A stretch of DNA of 64,000 nt from Pseudoalteromonas sp. A25 (GTDB lineage Bacteria > Pseudomonadota > Gammaproteobacteria > Enterobacterales > Alteromonadaceae): assembly GCF_009176705.1 (NCBI RefSeq), contig NZ_AP021846.1, positions 342,001 to 406,000 of the forward strand. Reading direction: 5' to 3'. Numbering within the stretch: position 1 is the stretch's first letter; each line of letters starts with the position of its first letter. The position numbers and the translations under genes were made by a program. This document shows positions 35,203 to 45,843 of this stretch, piece by piece. The notes beneath the pieces were generated by a model. The model did not search any database and was not told the DNA's origin. It was given only the letters and a program-made list of their open reading frames with translations.

Positions 35203-36658
35203 TATCCGCGTTGTACTTGAACAGTTGGGTGTGCACAGTGCCTCGATGATGGTCGCTCATTTACGTTTAGACAGCAGACAAGTTGAAGCTGAAGATGCGT
35301 TTATAGCGATACAAGGACACCAGCAAAATGGTGAAGATTTTGCGTTGTCAGCGCTTGAGCAAGGGGCAGCGTGTGTTTTAATTGATGCTGACAGCCACCT
35401 CTGTACCAGTCACCCTGATTTTATTCCAGTGCCGAATCTAATTAACAATGCGGCAAAAATTGCTGCGCTTTTTTATGATAAGCCAAGTCAAAGAATGTGT
35501 ACGATTGGCGTTACGGGGACCAATGGTAAGTCGACAACGACAGCGATGATCGCAAGCTTAGCACAACACTGTGACACCCCCTCTGCAGTTGTTGGCACAT
35601 TAGGCTATGGTAATCCCAAAAAATTGACTGAACTTGCCAATACCACACCGTCGAACGTTGACTTACAGCGTATTTTGGCTCAGCTAAGTGAGTGTAATAA
35701 ATTAGTGGCCATGGAGGTTTCCTCCCATGGGTTGGTGCAAGGACGTTTAGATGAAACACATTTTGACGTCGCAGTATTTACCAATTTATCGCGAGATCAT
35801 TTAGATTATCATGGTGATATGGCGCAATATGCGCTGGCAAAGCTGTCTTTATTTCAAAATCATAACCCTCAGCACAGTGTGCTCAACATAGATGATGAGC
35901 ATGGACAGCAGTGGTTAACGGAGCACCATTTCGACAACATAGTGGTGTATGGTAAAAAGCGCCAGCACAGTGCATTCAAAAGATACGTATGGTTTGACGA
36001 TGTGGTGTGTGACCATCAGGGGATGACAGTCACGATTGACAGCAGCTGGGGGCGGGGACAGCTACGTACGCCACTATTCGGTTTGTTCAACGTATACAAC
36101 TTGGCGGCTGCATTGGCAGCTTTGTTAACCCAAGGTTTTGCATTTTCGTCGTTATTAAAAGCGGCCAAATATCTAGAGCCTGTGGCTGGTCGCATGCAAG
36201 CATTCTCGGCACCCAATAAGCCCACCTGTATTGTTGATTATGCCCATACCCCAGAAGCATTAGAGCTTGCCTTGCAGGCGCTTCAACACCATGTACCAGG
36301 TAATGTGGTGTGTGTGTTTGGTTGTGGTGGTGATCGAGATAAAGGTAAGCGTCCACTGATGGCACAAGCCGCTGAGCGCAACGCCGACAAGTTGGTGATA
36401 ACTAGCGATAACCCCCGTAGTGAAGACCCGCAAAATATTATTAATGACGTTAAGGCTGGACTCAGCAACCCTGAGTATGCTGTGTGTAAAGTTGATAGAG
36501 CACAAGCGATCCGTTACGCCATTGAGCATGCACCGCAAAATGCGGTAGTACTAATTGCGGGTAAAGGTCATGAAGACTATCAAATTATTGGAGACAAGCG
36601 ACTGCCGTTTTGTGATAGGCGCTTTGTAGAAACAGTTTTGCAGGAGGTAAGTGCATGA
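35192..36658 (+). CDS. murE: UDP-MurNAc-tripeptide synthetase MurE
   Basis: Adds meso-diaminopimelate to UDP-MurNAc-L-Ala-D-Glu. The ATP loop GVTGTNGKSTT, the carbamoylated-lysine region, FTNLSRDHLDYHGDM, the DNPR motif (TSDNPRSEDP) that selects diaminopimelate rather than lysine, and AGKGHEDYQ are present. The open frame continues upstream into ftsI, but MNRDIRVVLEQLGV at 35192 is the correct-looking start (488 residues). It overlaps ftsI and murF. Confidence 0.96.
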   Translation: MNRDIRVVLEQLGVHSASMMVAHLRLDSRQVEAEDAFIAIQGHQQNGEDFALSALEQGAACVLIDADSHLCTSHPDFIPVPNLINNAAKIAALFYDKPSQRMCTIGVTGTNGKSTTTAMIASLAQHCDTPSAVVGTLGYGNPKKLTELANTTPSNVDLQRILAQLSECNKLVAMEVSSHGLVQGRLDETHFDVAVFTNLSRDHLDYHGDMAQYALAKLSLFQNHNPQHSVLNIDDEHGQQWLTEHHFDNIVVYGKKRQHSAFKRYVWFDDVVCDHQGMTVTIDSSWGRGQLRTPLFGLFNVYNLAAALAALLTQGFAFSSLLKAAKYLEPVAGRMQAFSAPNKPTCIVDYAHTPEALELALQALQHHVPGNVVCVFGCGGDRDKGKRPLMAQAAERNADKLVITSDNPRSEDPQNIINDVKAGLSNPEYAVCKVDRAQAIRYAIEHAPQNAVVLIAGKGHEDYQIIGDKRLPFCDRRFVETVLQEVSA

Positions 36659-38046
36659 TCAAAGCAGATTTAGCTTGGCTTGCAGCGGTACTTGATACGC
36701 CTCTAAATGGGGAAAACTTGGCGATAGCCAATATAAACACCGACACCAGAACAATAAAAAATGATGAGGTGTTTTTAGCATTGAGAGGGCCTAATTTTGA
36801 CGGTCACCAGTTTGTTGAGCAAGCTAAACAAAAAGGCGCAATAGCAGCCATTGTTGATACACCAGTGGCATGTGATATTACGCAATTTGTTGTAAAAGAT
36901 ACACGCATAGCGCTTGGTAAAGTTGGTAAAGCAGTCATTGATACTGTGGCACCTAAAACGATTGCTATTACAGGCAGTGTCGGCAAAACTACGGTCAAAG
37001 AAATGTGTGCCGCAATTTTGCAGTGCAAAGGCAAAGTACTTGCTACCAAAGGTAATTTTAATAATGACATAGGTGTACCGCTTACGCTGCTACGCCTTCA
37101 AGAAGACGACGAGTTTGCAGTGATCGAGCTCGGTGCAAATCATATTGGTGAGATTGCGTACACCACCGCTTTAACCAGTCCCGATGTGGCCGTTGTATGT
37201 AATGTTGCACCCGCACATATTGAAGGGTTTGGCTCAATAGAAGGTGTTGGGCAAGCCAAAGGCGAAATTTTTTCAGGGCTAAAAAGTGGCGGCATAGCGG
37301 TTTTAAACTGCGACTGTGAATTTGTTGATATGTGGCAAAGTAGTCTTCACGATGTCAAGGTTAAACGTTTCTCAAGTACCCAAAAACTAGATGTATGGGC
37401 TGAAAATGTTAGCTTGAGCGACACCGCACACGCTAGCTTTATGCTGTGTACTGATGATGAGCAAGTACCAGTTCAGCTGGCTTTGCCTGGTGAACACAAC
37501 GTCACAAATGCCCTGATTGCCGCGGCGCTTACAAGCGAACTTGGGGCTTCGTTGAGTGATATTGCCTCAGGCCTGGAGCGCATGACACCTGTAAAAGGTC
37601 GCGTTAATTTGATCAAAGCGAATGCCCGATTGAATGTCATTGATGATACCTATAATGCCAATGTTCGTTCGGTTAAGGCAGGTATCGATATATTGATGAA
37701 TATGCCAGGCTATCGCATTTTAGCGCTGGGTGATATGGGCGAGTTGGGAGAGCAAGCGCGTGAATATCATCAAGAAGTCGGTGAGTATGCACAGCAAAAA
37801 GGGGTCGATGCGTTGTTCTCTCTTGGCGTTCTGAGCCGTTATAGCAGTGATGTGTTTTCTCAACCTGAACGGCATTTTTCAACTCGGGAACATTTACTAA
37901 AAGCATTGCAACATGAATTAAAGGCACACAACGGAGTATGCACTGTGCTTGTTAAGGGCTCGCGTAGCTCACGTATGGAATTGTTAGTAGAAGAGTTAGT
38001 GAGTAGTAGCCATATGTCTGGCAATGATGAGGCCCCAAAATGTTAG
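36655..38046 (+). CDS. murF: UDP-MurNAc-tripeptide:D-alanyl-D-alanine ligase MurF
   Basis: Completes the UDP-MurNAc-pentapeptide. Visible are the ATP loop [14 protein letters not shown], the [13 protein letters not shown] motif typical of Mur[28 protein letters not shown] and [16 protein letters not shown]. Length 463 is usual. Overlaps murE by 4 bases and mraY by 7. Confidence 0.96.
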   Translation: MIKADLAWLAAVLDTPLNGENLAIANINTDTRTIKNDEVFLALRGPNFDGHQFVEQAKQKGAIAAIVDTPVACDITQFVVKDTRIALGKVGKAVIDTVAPKTIAITGSVGKTTVKEMCAAILQCKGKVLATKGNFNNDIGVPLTLLRLQEDDEFAVIELGANHIGEIAYTTALTSPDVAVVCNVAPAHIEGFGSIEGVGQAKGEIFSGLKSGGIAVLNCDCEFVDMWQSSLHDVKVKRFSSTQKLDVWAENVSLSDTAHASFMLCTDDEQVPVQLALPGEHNVTNALIAAALTSELGASLSDIASGLERMTPVKGRVNLIKANARLNVIDDTYNANVRSVKAGIDILMNMPGYRILALGDMGELGEQAREYHQEVGEYAQQKGVDALFSLGVLSRYSSDVFSQPERHFSTREHLLKALQHELKAHNGVCTVLVKGSRSSRMELLVEELVSSSHMSGNDEAPKC

Positions 38047-39122
38047 TCTGGTTAGCGGAATATTTAACGCAGTATTACAGTGGTTTTAATGTTTTTTCTT
38101 ATCTTACATTAAGGGCCATTTTGGGGATCTTAACCGCACTCTTTATCTCTTTATATTTTGGGCCAAAACTGATCCGTGCATTGCAAAAAATGCAAATTGG
38201 GCAAACAGTGCGAGATGATGGGCCTGAGTCTCATTTATCAAAATCTGGAACGCCGACGATGGGTGGATTATTGATCCTAGCATCGATTTTTACCAGTACC
38301 TTGATGTGGGGAGACTTAGATAACAAATATGTATGGGTAACCCTCTTCGTTATTGGCAGTCTTGGGATTGTAGGTTTTGTTGATGATTATCGCAAAGTGA
38401 TCCGAAAAGACAGTAAGGGATTAATAGCACGGTGGAAGTATTTTTGGCAGTCGGTTATTGCGATATCGGTTGCGAGTTTTATGTATTTTACTTCGCATTC
38501 AGCGGCTGAAACGACTTTGGTAGTGCCATTTTTAAAAGAAGTGATGCCGCAATTAGGCTTATTTTATTTAGTGATGTGCTATTTCGTGATTGTGGGTACG
38601 TCTAACGCGGTAAATTTAACCGATGGTTTGGATGGCTTAGCGATTGTACCCACTATTTTAGTAGCCTCGGCATTAGCCATCATTGCTTATTTGACGGGCA
38701 ATGTGAACTTTTCAAGTTATTTGCATATACCGCATATCCCGCTGGCCAGTGAACTGGTCGTGGTGTGTACCGCAATTGTGGGGGCAGGGCTCGGATTTTT
38801 ATGGTTTAACACTTATCCTGCACAAGTATTTATGGGAGATGTTGGCTCGCTCGCTTTAGGTGGAGCGCTTGGGATCATTGCAATTTTAGTGCGCCAGGAG
38901 CTTGTTTTGCTGATCATGGGAGGGGTATTTGTGATGGAAGCACTCTCTGTGATTTTACAAGTCGGATCGTATAAATTGCGTGGGCAGCGCATATTCCGTA
39001 TGGCGCCTATACATCATCATTATGAATTAAAAGGGTGGCCAGAGCCTAGAGTGATAGTGCGATTTTGGATCATCTCTATTGTGTTGGTTTTAGCTGGATT
39101 GGCAACGTTGAAGATTAGGTAA
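38040..39122 (+). CDS. mraY: Phospho-MurNAc-pentapeptide translocase MraY
   Basis: Integral membrane enzyme that makes lipid I from UDP-MurNAc-pentapeptide and undecaprenyl phosphate. It has about ten helices over 360 residues. Catalytic segments: GFVDDYRKV (DD pair), [34 protein letters not shown] and the histidine-rich [16 protein letters not shown]. The last stop base is shared with the murD start. Confidence 0.97.
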   Translation: MLVWLAEYLTQYYSGFNVFSYLTLRAILGILTALFISLYFGPKLIRALQKMQIGQTVRDDGPESHLSKSGTPTMGGLLILASIFTSTLMWGDLDNKYVWVTLFVIGSLGIVGFVDDYRKVIRKDSKGLIARWKYFWQSVIAISVASFMYFTSHSAAETTLVVPFLKEVMPQLGLFYLVMCYFVIVGTSNAVNLTDGLDGLAIVPTILVASALAIIAYLTGNVNFSSYLHIPHIPLASELVVVCTAIVGAGLGFLWFNTYPAQVFMGDVGSLALGGALGIIAILVRQELVLLIMGGVFVMEALSVILQVGSYKLRGQRIFRMAPIHHHYELKGWPEPRVIVRFWIISIVLVLAGLATLKIR

Positions 39123-40450
39123 TGCAGTATTTAAACGCGTTAAAAAACAAGAAGATTACTGTGCTTGGACTGGGTGTAACCGGTCTGGGCATCGTGCGTT
39201 TTTTATTGTCTCATGACATCATGCCACGTATTGTTGATAGTCGTCCAGTGCCGCCAGGAGCTCAGTGGTTAGCCGACAATAAGCCAGAGTGTGAAGCCGT
39301 GTTCGGTTCGCTTGCCGAGGCAAGTCTCTCTAGTGCCGATATCATCATTATCAGTCCAGGGATTGCGCTGTATGAAGCAACGGTTGCTAAGGCCATAGCT
39401 GATGGCGTCGAAGTGATTGGCGATATAGAGCTATTCGCTCGGTTAAACGATAAGCCTGTGATTGCGGTAACGGGGTCAAATGGTAAGTCGACGGTGGTGA
39501 CACTGGCTGCAAAAGTACTCACTGAAGCGGGCATGAAAGTTGGACTTGGTGGTAATATAGGTACGGCTGCACTGGACTTGCTCGCAGAAGATCATGATGT
39601 GTACGTACTTGAATTATCTAGTTTTCAGCTAGAAACAACACATAGCTTGTATTGTACGAGTGCGATGATCTTAAATATCACAGAAGATCACATGGACCGA
39701 TACCCTGATTTTGCTGCATATTGTGCGGCTAAACAGCGTATATACAAGCACACCGAGCACCTTGTTTATAACGTAGGCGATAAAAACACGTTTTGCAGCG
39801 CACAGCAAGGCGTGAGTGTGGGTCTAAGTCAGGCTGATTATCAGTTAATACAGCATCAAGGCGAGCAATACTTTAGTGCGTATGGTCAACCTTTACTACC
39901 AATATCTATAATGGCGCTTGAGGGTAAGCACAACCAATTTAATGCGTTGGCAGTTATGGCCTTGTTGGCACCCATCTCATTGCCTATCAAGGCATTTGAA
40001 AAGGCATTTTCTCAGTTTAAAGGTCTACCTCATCGCTGCCAATTGGTTGCAGATCATCATGGTATTAAATACTTCAATGACTCAAAAGCAACAAATGTGG
40101 GCGCAACCGTGGCGGCATTGGAAAGCTTAGCGACAAAGCAAGGGAAAATTATTTTGATCGTGGGTGGAGATGCAAAAGATGCTGATCTTACCCCGCTTGC
40201 CAAACCCATGGCTCAATATTGCAGGGCAATTTATGGATTTGGTAAAGATGGTTCATTATTTTTGTCTTTGCATCGCAATAGCCACTTAGTCTCAACGCTG
40301 GAAGATGCTGTAAAACAAGCTAAAGCGATTGCTAACAATGGCGATTGTATCTTACTTGCACCTGCGTGTGCGAGCATAGACATGTATCCTAATTATATGG
40401 CCAGAGGCGAAGAGTTTTGTCGTTTAGTTGATGAGGTGACGCAATGCTAG
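39122..40450 (+). CDS. murD: UDP-MurNAc-L-alanine:D-glutamate ligase MurD
   Basis: Adds D-glutamate in the cytoplasmic branch of peptidoglycan synthesis. The N-terminal UDP-binding domain has VLGLGVTGLGIVRFLL; the ATP loop is AVTGSNGKSTVVTLAA; ELSSFQLETT, LNITEDHMDRYPDFAAY, YFNDSKATNVGATVAAL and LLAPACASIDMYPN follow. Length 442 is normal. Overlaps ftsW by 7 bases. Confidence 0.96.
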   Translation: MQYLNALKNKKITVLGLGVTGLGIVRFLLSHDIMPRIVDSRPVPPGAQWLADNKPECEAVFGSLAEASLSSADIIIISPGIALYEATVAKAIADGVEVIGDIELFARLNDKPVIAVTGSNGKSTVVTLAAKVLTEAGMKVGLGGNIGTAALDLLAEDHDVYVLELSSFQLETTHSLYCTSAMILNITEDHMDRYPDFAAYCAAKQRIYKHTEHLVYNVGDKNTFCSAQQGVSVGLSQADYQLIQHQGEQYFSAYGQPLLPISIMALEGKHNQFNALAVMALLAPISLPIKAFEKAFSQFKGLPHRCQLVADHHGIKYFNDSKATNVGATVAALESLATKQGKIILIVGGDAKDADLTPLAKPMAQYCRAIYGFGKDGSLFLSLHRNSHLVSTLEDAVKQAKAIANNGDCILLAPACASIDMYPNYMARGEEFCRLVDEVTQC

Positions 40451-41631
40451 CTTTGTCACAGTTTCGGCTGAACTTTAATATCAAACAGTCTAACGCACTG
40501 TACGATGTGCCCTTACTATACGCCATGTTGTGTTTATTAGGAGTGGGTTTTGTGATGGTGACGAGTGCGTCTATGCCCGTTGCAGAAAGACTTTTTAATA
40601 ATCCGTATCACATAACCATTCGTCATGCGGCGTTTTTATGCATGGGGTTTGTACTGTTTTGGATAACGACCAGCTCGCCAATGTCTTGGTGGAAGCGTTG
40701 TAACCCTTATTTGTTGCTGTTTGGACTTGCATTGTTGGTACTTGTTCTTATTGTCGGGCGTGAGGTTAATGGCTCAAAGCGTTGGATCCCCGTTGGACCT
40801 GTCGGTATACAAGCTGCAGAGCTGGCGAAGCTGTTCTTCTTTAGCTATATCGCGGGTTACTTAGTACGTAAACGTGAAGAAGTACAAGAGAACTTAAAAG
40901 GGTTTGCTAAACCAATTGCTGTGTTTGCCGTATATGCGTTTTTGATTTTGATGCAACCTGATTTAGGTACTGTTGTTGTGATGTTTGTCACCACGGTTGG
41001 CTTACTCTTTTTAGCTGGCGCGAAATTATGGCAGTTCTTTGCGCTTATCCTGACTGGCATTCTACTGGTGGTACTGCTCATTATTTTTGAACCATACCGA
41101 ATGGCTCGGGTCATTGGGTTTTTAGAGCCGTGGGATGACCCATTTGGTAAAGGGTACCAGTTGGTACAATCACTGATGGCTTATGGTCAAGGGGGCTGGT
41201 TTGGGCAAGGGCTAGGTAATAGCGTGCAAAAACTGCAGTACTTGCCTGAAGCACATAATGACTTCATTTTTGCAGTGATAGCAGAAGAGCTAGGCTTTGT
41301 TGGTGTCGTGAGCATAATTGTGCTGCTTGGCACGTTGGTATTTAGAGCCCTATTAATTGGCCAAAGAGCATTGAAGTGTGCAAAAGAATATGAGGGCTAT
41401 TTTGCTCTGGCTATTGGTATTTGGTTTGCTTTTCAAACAATGGTAAATATTGGCGCGAGTGCAGGGATATTACCAACCAAAGGACTTACCTTACCATTTG
41501 TTTCTTATGGTGGCTCAAGCTTACTAGTAATGATAGTGGCAGCAGGTGTACTACAAAGAGTTGATTTTGAAACAAAAATGGCGACCAAACAGGCGACCTC
41601 TCGAAGTGGTTCAAGAGGGGGGAAGCGATGA
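40444..41631 (+). CDS. ftsW: Septal peptidoglycan glycosyltransferase FtsW
   Basis: SEDS-family polytopic protein that polymerises lipid II at the septum with FtsI. Ten hydrophobic helices over 395 residues. Signatures: GREVNGSKRWIPVGPVGIQA, MQPDLGTVVVMF, GKGYQLVQSLMAYGQGGWFG, LPEAHNDFIFAVIAEELGFV and GLTLPFVSYGGSSL. The tail is short and basic. Overlaps murG by 4 bases. Confidence 0.96.
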   Translation: MLALSQFRLNFNIKQSNALYDVPLLYAMLCLLGVGFVMVTSASMPVAERLFNNPYHITIRHAAFLCMGFVLFWITTSSPMSWWKRCNPYLLLFGLALLVLVLIVGREVNGSKRWIPVGPVGIQAAELAKLFFFSYIAGYLVRKREEVQENLKGFAKPIAVFAVYAFLILMQPDLGTVVVMFVTTVGLLFLAGAKLWQFFALILTGILLVVLLIIFEPYRMARVIGFLEPWDDPFGKGYQLVQSLMAYGQGGWFGQGLGNSVQKLQYLPEAHNDFIFAVIAEELGFVGVVSIIVLLGTLVFRALLIGQRALKCAKEYEGYFALAIGIWFAFQTMVNIGASAGILPTKGLTLPFVSYGGSSLLVMIVAAGVLQRVDFETKMATKQATSRSGSRGGKR

Positions 41632-42698
41632 CTAAACGGTTAATGGTTGTTGCAGGTGGAACTGGCGGGCATATTTTTCCAGGTGTTGCTGTTGCAAACG
41701 AACTGAAAGCTAAGGGCTGGCAAGTCTCTTGGGTTGGTACTGCCGACAGAATGGAAGCGCAAGTTGTTCCTAAAAATGGTTTTGAGATAGATTTTATTGA
41801 TGTGCAGGGAGTGCGAGGCAATGGTCTTAAGCGTCTGGTCAAAGCGCCTTTTATGGTATTAAAAGCGATTTTTGCAGCCAGAGCTCTAATAAAGCGTCGT
41901 CGTCCAGATGTTGTACTGGCTATGGGTGGCTATGTGACAGGTCCGGTAGGTGTGGCGGCAAAGCTTGCTGGGATTCCGCTTGTGATCCATGAACAAAATG
42001 CGGTAGCAGGATTGAGTAATAAATTGTTAGCCAAAATTGCTAATAGAGTTCTAGCGGCTTTTCCGAATGCATTTGCAGGTAGCAAAGTTCAAGTTGTGGG
42101 TAACCCGGTACGACATTCAGTGGCCGCGTTGCTGCCAAGAAATGCGTCGCAACACCTGAACTGCTTAGTCGTTGGGGGGTCGTTGGGGGCGAAAGCACTT
42201 AATGACACGCTTCCAGGGGCATTTGCCAAGTTAATCGAACATGCATCTTTGCCTTTGGCAATACATCATCAAAGCGGTAAAGGACACAAAGCGGCGTTAC
42301 AAGCGCGTTATGCTGATGTTGGTATTGATGCAAATGTTGTTGAGTTCATCGATGACATGGATGCGGCTTATGATTGGGCTGATATCGTGATTTGCCGAGC
42401 TGGCGCGTTGACTGTCAGCGAAATAGCCGCAGCTGGTAAAATGGCGGTATTTGTACCGTATCCACATGCAGTGGATGATCACCAAACGGCCAATGCCGGC
42501 TATTTAGTTGATGAAGCCGCTGCGCTATTATTGCCGCAGAATAAGCTCAGTGAGCAAGCTATGTGTGATCTATTGCTTCCCTTTGTACAACAGCCTGAGC
42601 AGATCAGCCAGTTAGCAAAGCGTGCAAAGCAGTATGCAAAGTTAGAAGCAACAGCGAGTGTCGCAAAAGTATGTGAGCAACTTAGCTCACCCATTTGA
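41628..42698 (+). CDS. murG: Lipid II synthase MurG (UDP-GlcNAc transferase)
   Basis: Transfers GlcNAc to lipid I at the inner face of the cytoplasmic membrane. GT-B fold with the first glycine loop VVAGGTGGHIFPGVAVANEL, then MGGYVTGPVGVAAKLAGIPL, HEQNAVAGLSNKLLAKIA, VVGGSLGAKALNDTLP and the UDP-GlcNAc site CRAGALTVSEIAAAGK. Length 356 is standard. 22 bases separate it from murC. Confidence 0.97.
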   Translation: MTKRLMVVAGGTGGHIFPGVAVANELKAKGWQVSWVGTADRMEAQVVPKNGFEIDFIDVQGVRGNGLKRLVKAPFMVLKAIFAARALIKRRRPDVVLAMGGYVTGPVGVAAKLAGIPLVIHEQNAVAGLSNKLLAKIANRVLAAFPNAFAGSKVQVVGNPVRHSVAALLPRNASQHLNCLVVGGSLGAKALNDTLPGAFAKLIEHASLPLAIHHQSGKGHKAALQARYADVGIDANVVEFIDDMDAAYDWADIVICRAGALTVSEIAAAGKMAVFVPYPHAVDDHQTANAGYLVDEAAALLLPQNKLSEQAMCDLLLPFVQQPEQISQLAKRAKQYAKLEATASVAKVCEQLSSPI

Positions 42699-42720
42699 TA
42701 TTAGATATAAAGAGTAAAGC

Positions 42721-44157
42721 GTGAAAGAAACCAGTAATCGTCGAGCTATGAGAAGAATTAACACCATACATTTTATCGGTATTGGTGGCGCTGGTATGGG
42801 CGGCATAGCGGAAGTGTTAGCATATGAAGGGTATCGGATAACAGGCTCCGATATTGCTCAAAATGCAATGACTGAGCGGTTATTAAAAGCGGGCGCAGAA
42901 GTATTCATTGGTCATCATGAAAATAATATAAAAGATGCCAATGTTGTGGTTGTATCGAGCGCGATTGATGAGCTTAATCCCGAAATAAAGGCGGCCAAAG
43001 CGGCTCGAATTCCAATTGTACGTCGGGCAGAAATGTTGGCTGAGTTGATGCGTTTTCGTCATGGTATTGCGATTGCGGGCACGCATGGTAAGACCACAAC
43101 AACAAGTTTGATCGCGAGTATATTTGCGCAAGCACAGCTTGACCCTACCTTTGTGATTGGCGGTTTGCTTAATAGTGCAGGCACTAACGCGAAGTTAGGC
43201 ACAGGCGATGTATTGATTGCGGAAGCCGATGAGAGCGATGCGTCATTTTTACATTTGCAGCCAATGGTCTCTGTGATCACCAATATTGAAGCAGATCATA
43301 TGGATACTTATGACGGTGACTTTGAAAAGATGAAAGACACTTATGTCGACTTTATTCATAACTTACCTTTTTATGGTTTGGCCGTTGTATGCATTGACTC
43401 GCAAGTCGCTGCAGATCTTATTCCTCGTTTTGCACGGCCCACCATTACTTATGGTGAATCACAGCACGCTGATTATCGAATGCAAGGCTTTAAACAAACA
43501 GTGAATAGTAGCGAGTTTACTGTGGTAACCAAAAAGGGCGAGTCAATTGATGTAAAGCTCAATATGCCAGGTAAGCACAATGCGCTAAACGCCACAGCAG
43601 CAATTGCTGTAGCGAAAGACCACAACATTGAGAATACCGCTATTTTAGCAGCGTTGGAGCAATTTGAAGGTATTGGCAGACGTTTTCAGCATTACGGCGA
43701 GTTTGAAAATGAGCGCGGCAAAGTTATGTTGGTTGACGATTATGGGCACCACCCCTCAGAAGTGGCTGTGACAATTCAAGCTGCACGAGCTGGGTGGCCA
43801 GATAAACGATTAGTCATGATTTACCAACCGCACCGCTATTCACGCACGCGTGACTTGTACGAAGATTTTGTAAAGATCTTGGCCGAAGTAGATCAGCTTA
43901 TTTTGTTAGATGTATACAGTGCAGGAGAGGCGCCAATTGTTGGTGCTGACAGTAAAAGTTTATGCCGTAGCTTAAGACAGCGGGGCATTGAACCTATTCA
44001 TGTGGCTGATCACAGTGAATTGTCGATGGTATTGGCAGAAACCATACAAGATAACGACCTTGTGATCACACAAGGTGCAGGCAATATAGGTCAGATAGTC
44101 AAACAACTGGCTGCCAGCAAATTGTCAATAGCAGCATTAAAGCAAGGTGAAGCATGA
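42721..44157 (+). CDS. murC: UDP-MurNAc:L-alanine ligase MurC
   Basis: First amino acid ligase of the cytoplasmic pathway. [20 protein letters not shown], the ATP loop [57 protein letters not shown] and [16 protein letters not shown] are all present. The start used is GTG at 42721; an ATG at 42748 ([11 protein letters not shown]) is an alternative, but known members carry an N-terminal extension like this one. Overlaps ddl by 4 bases. Confidence 0.95.
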   Translation: MKETSNRRAMRRINTIHFIGIGGAGMGGIAEVLAYEGYRITGSDIAQNAMTERLLKAGAEVFIGHHENNIKDANVVVVSSAIDELNPEIKAAKAARIPIVRRAEMLAELMRFRHGIAIAGTHGKTTTTSLIASIFAQAQLDPTFVIGGLLNSAGTNAKLGTGDVLIAEADESDASFLHLQPMVSVITNIEADHMDTYDGDFEKMKDTYVDFIHNLPFYGLAVVCIDSQVAADLIPRFARPTITYGESQHADYRMQGFKQTVNSSEFTVVTKKGESIDVKLNMPGKHNALNATAAIAVAKDHNIENTAILAALEQFEGIGRRFQHYGEFENERGKVMLVDDYGHHPSEVAVTIQAARAGWPDKRLVMIYQPHRYSRTRDLYEDFVKILAEVDQLILLDVYSAGEAPIVGADSKSLCRSLRQRGIEPIHVADHSELSMVLAETIQDNDLVITQGAGNIGQIVKQLAASKLSIAALKQGEA

Positions 44158-45062
44158 ATCAGTTCGGTAAAGTAGCGGTATTATTAGGCGGCAGTTCGGC
44201 TGAACGAGAAGTTTCGCTTAAATCGGGAGAGGCGGTTTTAAATGCGCTACAAAGTGTAGGGGTTGATGCTATTGGATTCGACCCAGCACAAAGAAACTTA
44301 TGGGAATTGAAAAATTTAGCAGTTGAGCGCGTGTTTATTGCTTTACATGGTCGCGGTGGTGAAGATGGCACCATACAGGGCGCGCTTGAGTATATGGGTA
44401 TTCCATACACTGGTAGTGGCGTACTTGGGAGTGCATTGGCTATGGATAAAGTGCGTTGCAAGCACCTGTTTCAATCGGCCAAGCTCAGTACAGCGCCATA
44501 TGCTGTAGTCGATGCCAACATTGGTTTTAATGCGCAAGCCATCATCAGTGAGTTTGGCAAAGTGATGGTCAAGCCTTCCCATGAAGGGTCAAGTATTGGT
44601 ATGGCACAAGCAAGTTCTGCGCAAGAGCTAACTGATGCGCTTAATAACGCATTTAAATTTGATGACCAAGTATTAGTAGAGCAGTGGATCACGGGGCGAG
44701 AGTTTACTGTGGCCATGCTAGCAGAGGACGCATTGCCTGTAATTGAAATGAAAACTCCGCGAGGATTTTATGATTACGAGGCAAAATATCAGGTTAATAG
44801 TACGCAGTATTTTTGCCCTGCTGATATTTCAGATGCTTATACATCACAACTACAAGTAATGGCTAAACATGCATTTGAATTAGTGGGTGCCAAAGGTTGG
44901 GGGCGTGTGGATGCTATGCAAGACGAAAATGGGCAGTTTTATTTGCTTGAAGTGAATACTGTACCAGGAATGACCGAAAAGTCTTTGGTGCCCATGGCTG
45001 CTAAGGCGAAAGGTATAAGTTTTGAACAATTAGTTGTTCGCATTTTGGAGCAAACCCTTTAA
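44154..45062 (+). CDS. ddl: D-alanine:D-alanine ligase
   Basis: ATP-grasp enzyme making D-Ala-D-Ala for MurF. The N-terminus [20 protein letters not shown] and segments [51 protein letters not shown] and [15 protein letters not shown] are diagnostic of DdlB-type enzymes in this cluster. Length 302 is usual. One base separates its stop from the ftsQ start. Confidence 0.96.
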   Translation: MNQFGKVAVLLGGSSAEREVSLKSGEAVLNALQSVGVDAIGFDPAQRNLWELKNLAVERVFIALHGRGGEDGTIQGALEYMGIPYTGSGVLGSALAMDKVRCKHLFQSAKLSTAPYAVVDANIGFNAQAIISEFGKVMVKPSHEGSSIGMAQASSAQELTDALNNAFKFDDQVLVEQWITGREFTVAMLAEDALPVIEMKTPRGFYDYEAKYQVNSTQYFCPADISDAYTSQLQVMAKHAFELVGAKGWGRVDAMQDENGQFYLLEVNTVPGMTEKSLVPMAAKAKGISFEQLVVRILEQTL

Positions 45063-45063
45063 G

Positions 45064-45843
45064 ATGCGTGCATTTTTCGAAAAAGCAAAACAGCTGAATC
45101 AACACCTAAATTGGTCGTTAATTTTAGGTGTGAGCTTTTTTGTTTTTGTCGTTATTGGTGTAATACGAGGCACTTATTGGGTAAGTGATTGGTTGATTGA
45201 GCATAAAGACGCGCAAATTAAGCAATTAATAGTGCTAGGAAAGCCTTACTATACGCAAGAAGCTGACATTATAAGGGTGATTAAAGAGGTCGATCTGAGT
45301 AGTTATTTTGAGCTCGATGTTAAATCTGTTCATAACAAGGTTCAGGCGTTGCCTTGGGTTGCTCATGTGTCCGTACGTAAACAGTGGCCAGATCAATTAC
45401 AGGTTTACGTAGTTGAGCATAAACCTGTGGCAGTGTGGAATAGTGACTTGCTACTTAATCGGCATGGCGATGTATTCCAAGCTCACAGTGACTTGCTTGA
45501 TAAGGAGTTGCCTCAACTTTATGGCCCTGAAGGCAGTGAGCAAGAAGCATGGAAAACATTTTTACAATTTAAAGACATGCTTAGAGTTAATGACTTTAAA
45601 TTGGTGAGTTTAGCGCTTTCCGAGCGTTTTGCCTGGCAGCTATGGTTGGATAAAGGCATTCGACTTAATTTAGGTAGAGAAAAAATAGCCAAGCGAGTAC
45701 AGAGATTTATTGATGTCTATCCAAAAATGCAGGCACCAGAAGGTGCGATGATTGATGTGATAGATCTGCGTTATGATACGGGGCTGGCGATTCGCTGGAA
45801 ATATCCGCAAATACAAGAACAACAAAGTAAGAGTGAAGCATGA
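45064..45843 (+). CDS. ftsQ: Cell division protein FtsQ
   Basis: Bitopic scaffold of the divisome that joins FtsB and FtsL. The frame opens earlier inside ddl, but the ATG at 45064 directly after the ddl stop gives a normal 259-residue protein. One membrane helix (LILGVSFFVFVVIGVIRGTY, about 19-38), a POTRA domain (about 50-120; IKQLIVLGKPYYTQEADIIR) and the FtsQ beta domain (about 120-245). Overlaps ftsA by 4 bases. Confidence 0.94.
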   Translation: MRAFFEKAKQLNQHLNWSLILGVSFFVFVVIGVIRGTYWVSDWLIEHKDAQIKQLIVLGKPYYTQEADIIRVIKEVDLSSYFELDVKSVHNKVQALPWVAHVSVRKQWPDQLQVYVVEHKPVAVWNSDLLLNRHGDVFQAHSDLLDKELPQLYGPEGSEQEAWKTFLQFKDMLRVNDFKLVSLALSERFAWQLWLDKGIRLNLGREKIAKRVQRFIDVYPKMQAPEGAMIDVIDLRYDTGLAIRWKYPQIQEQQSKSEA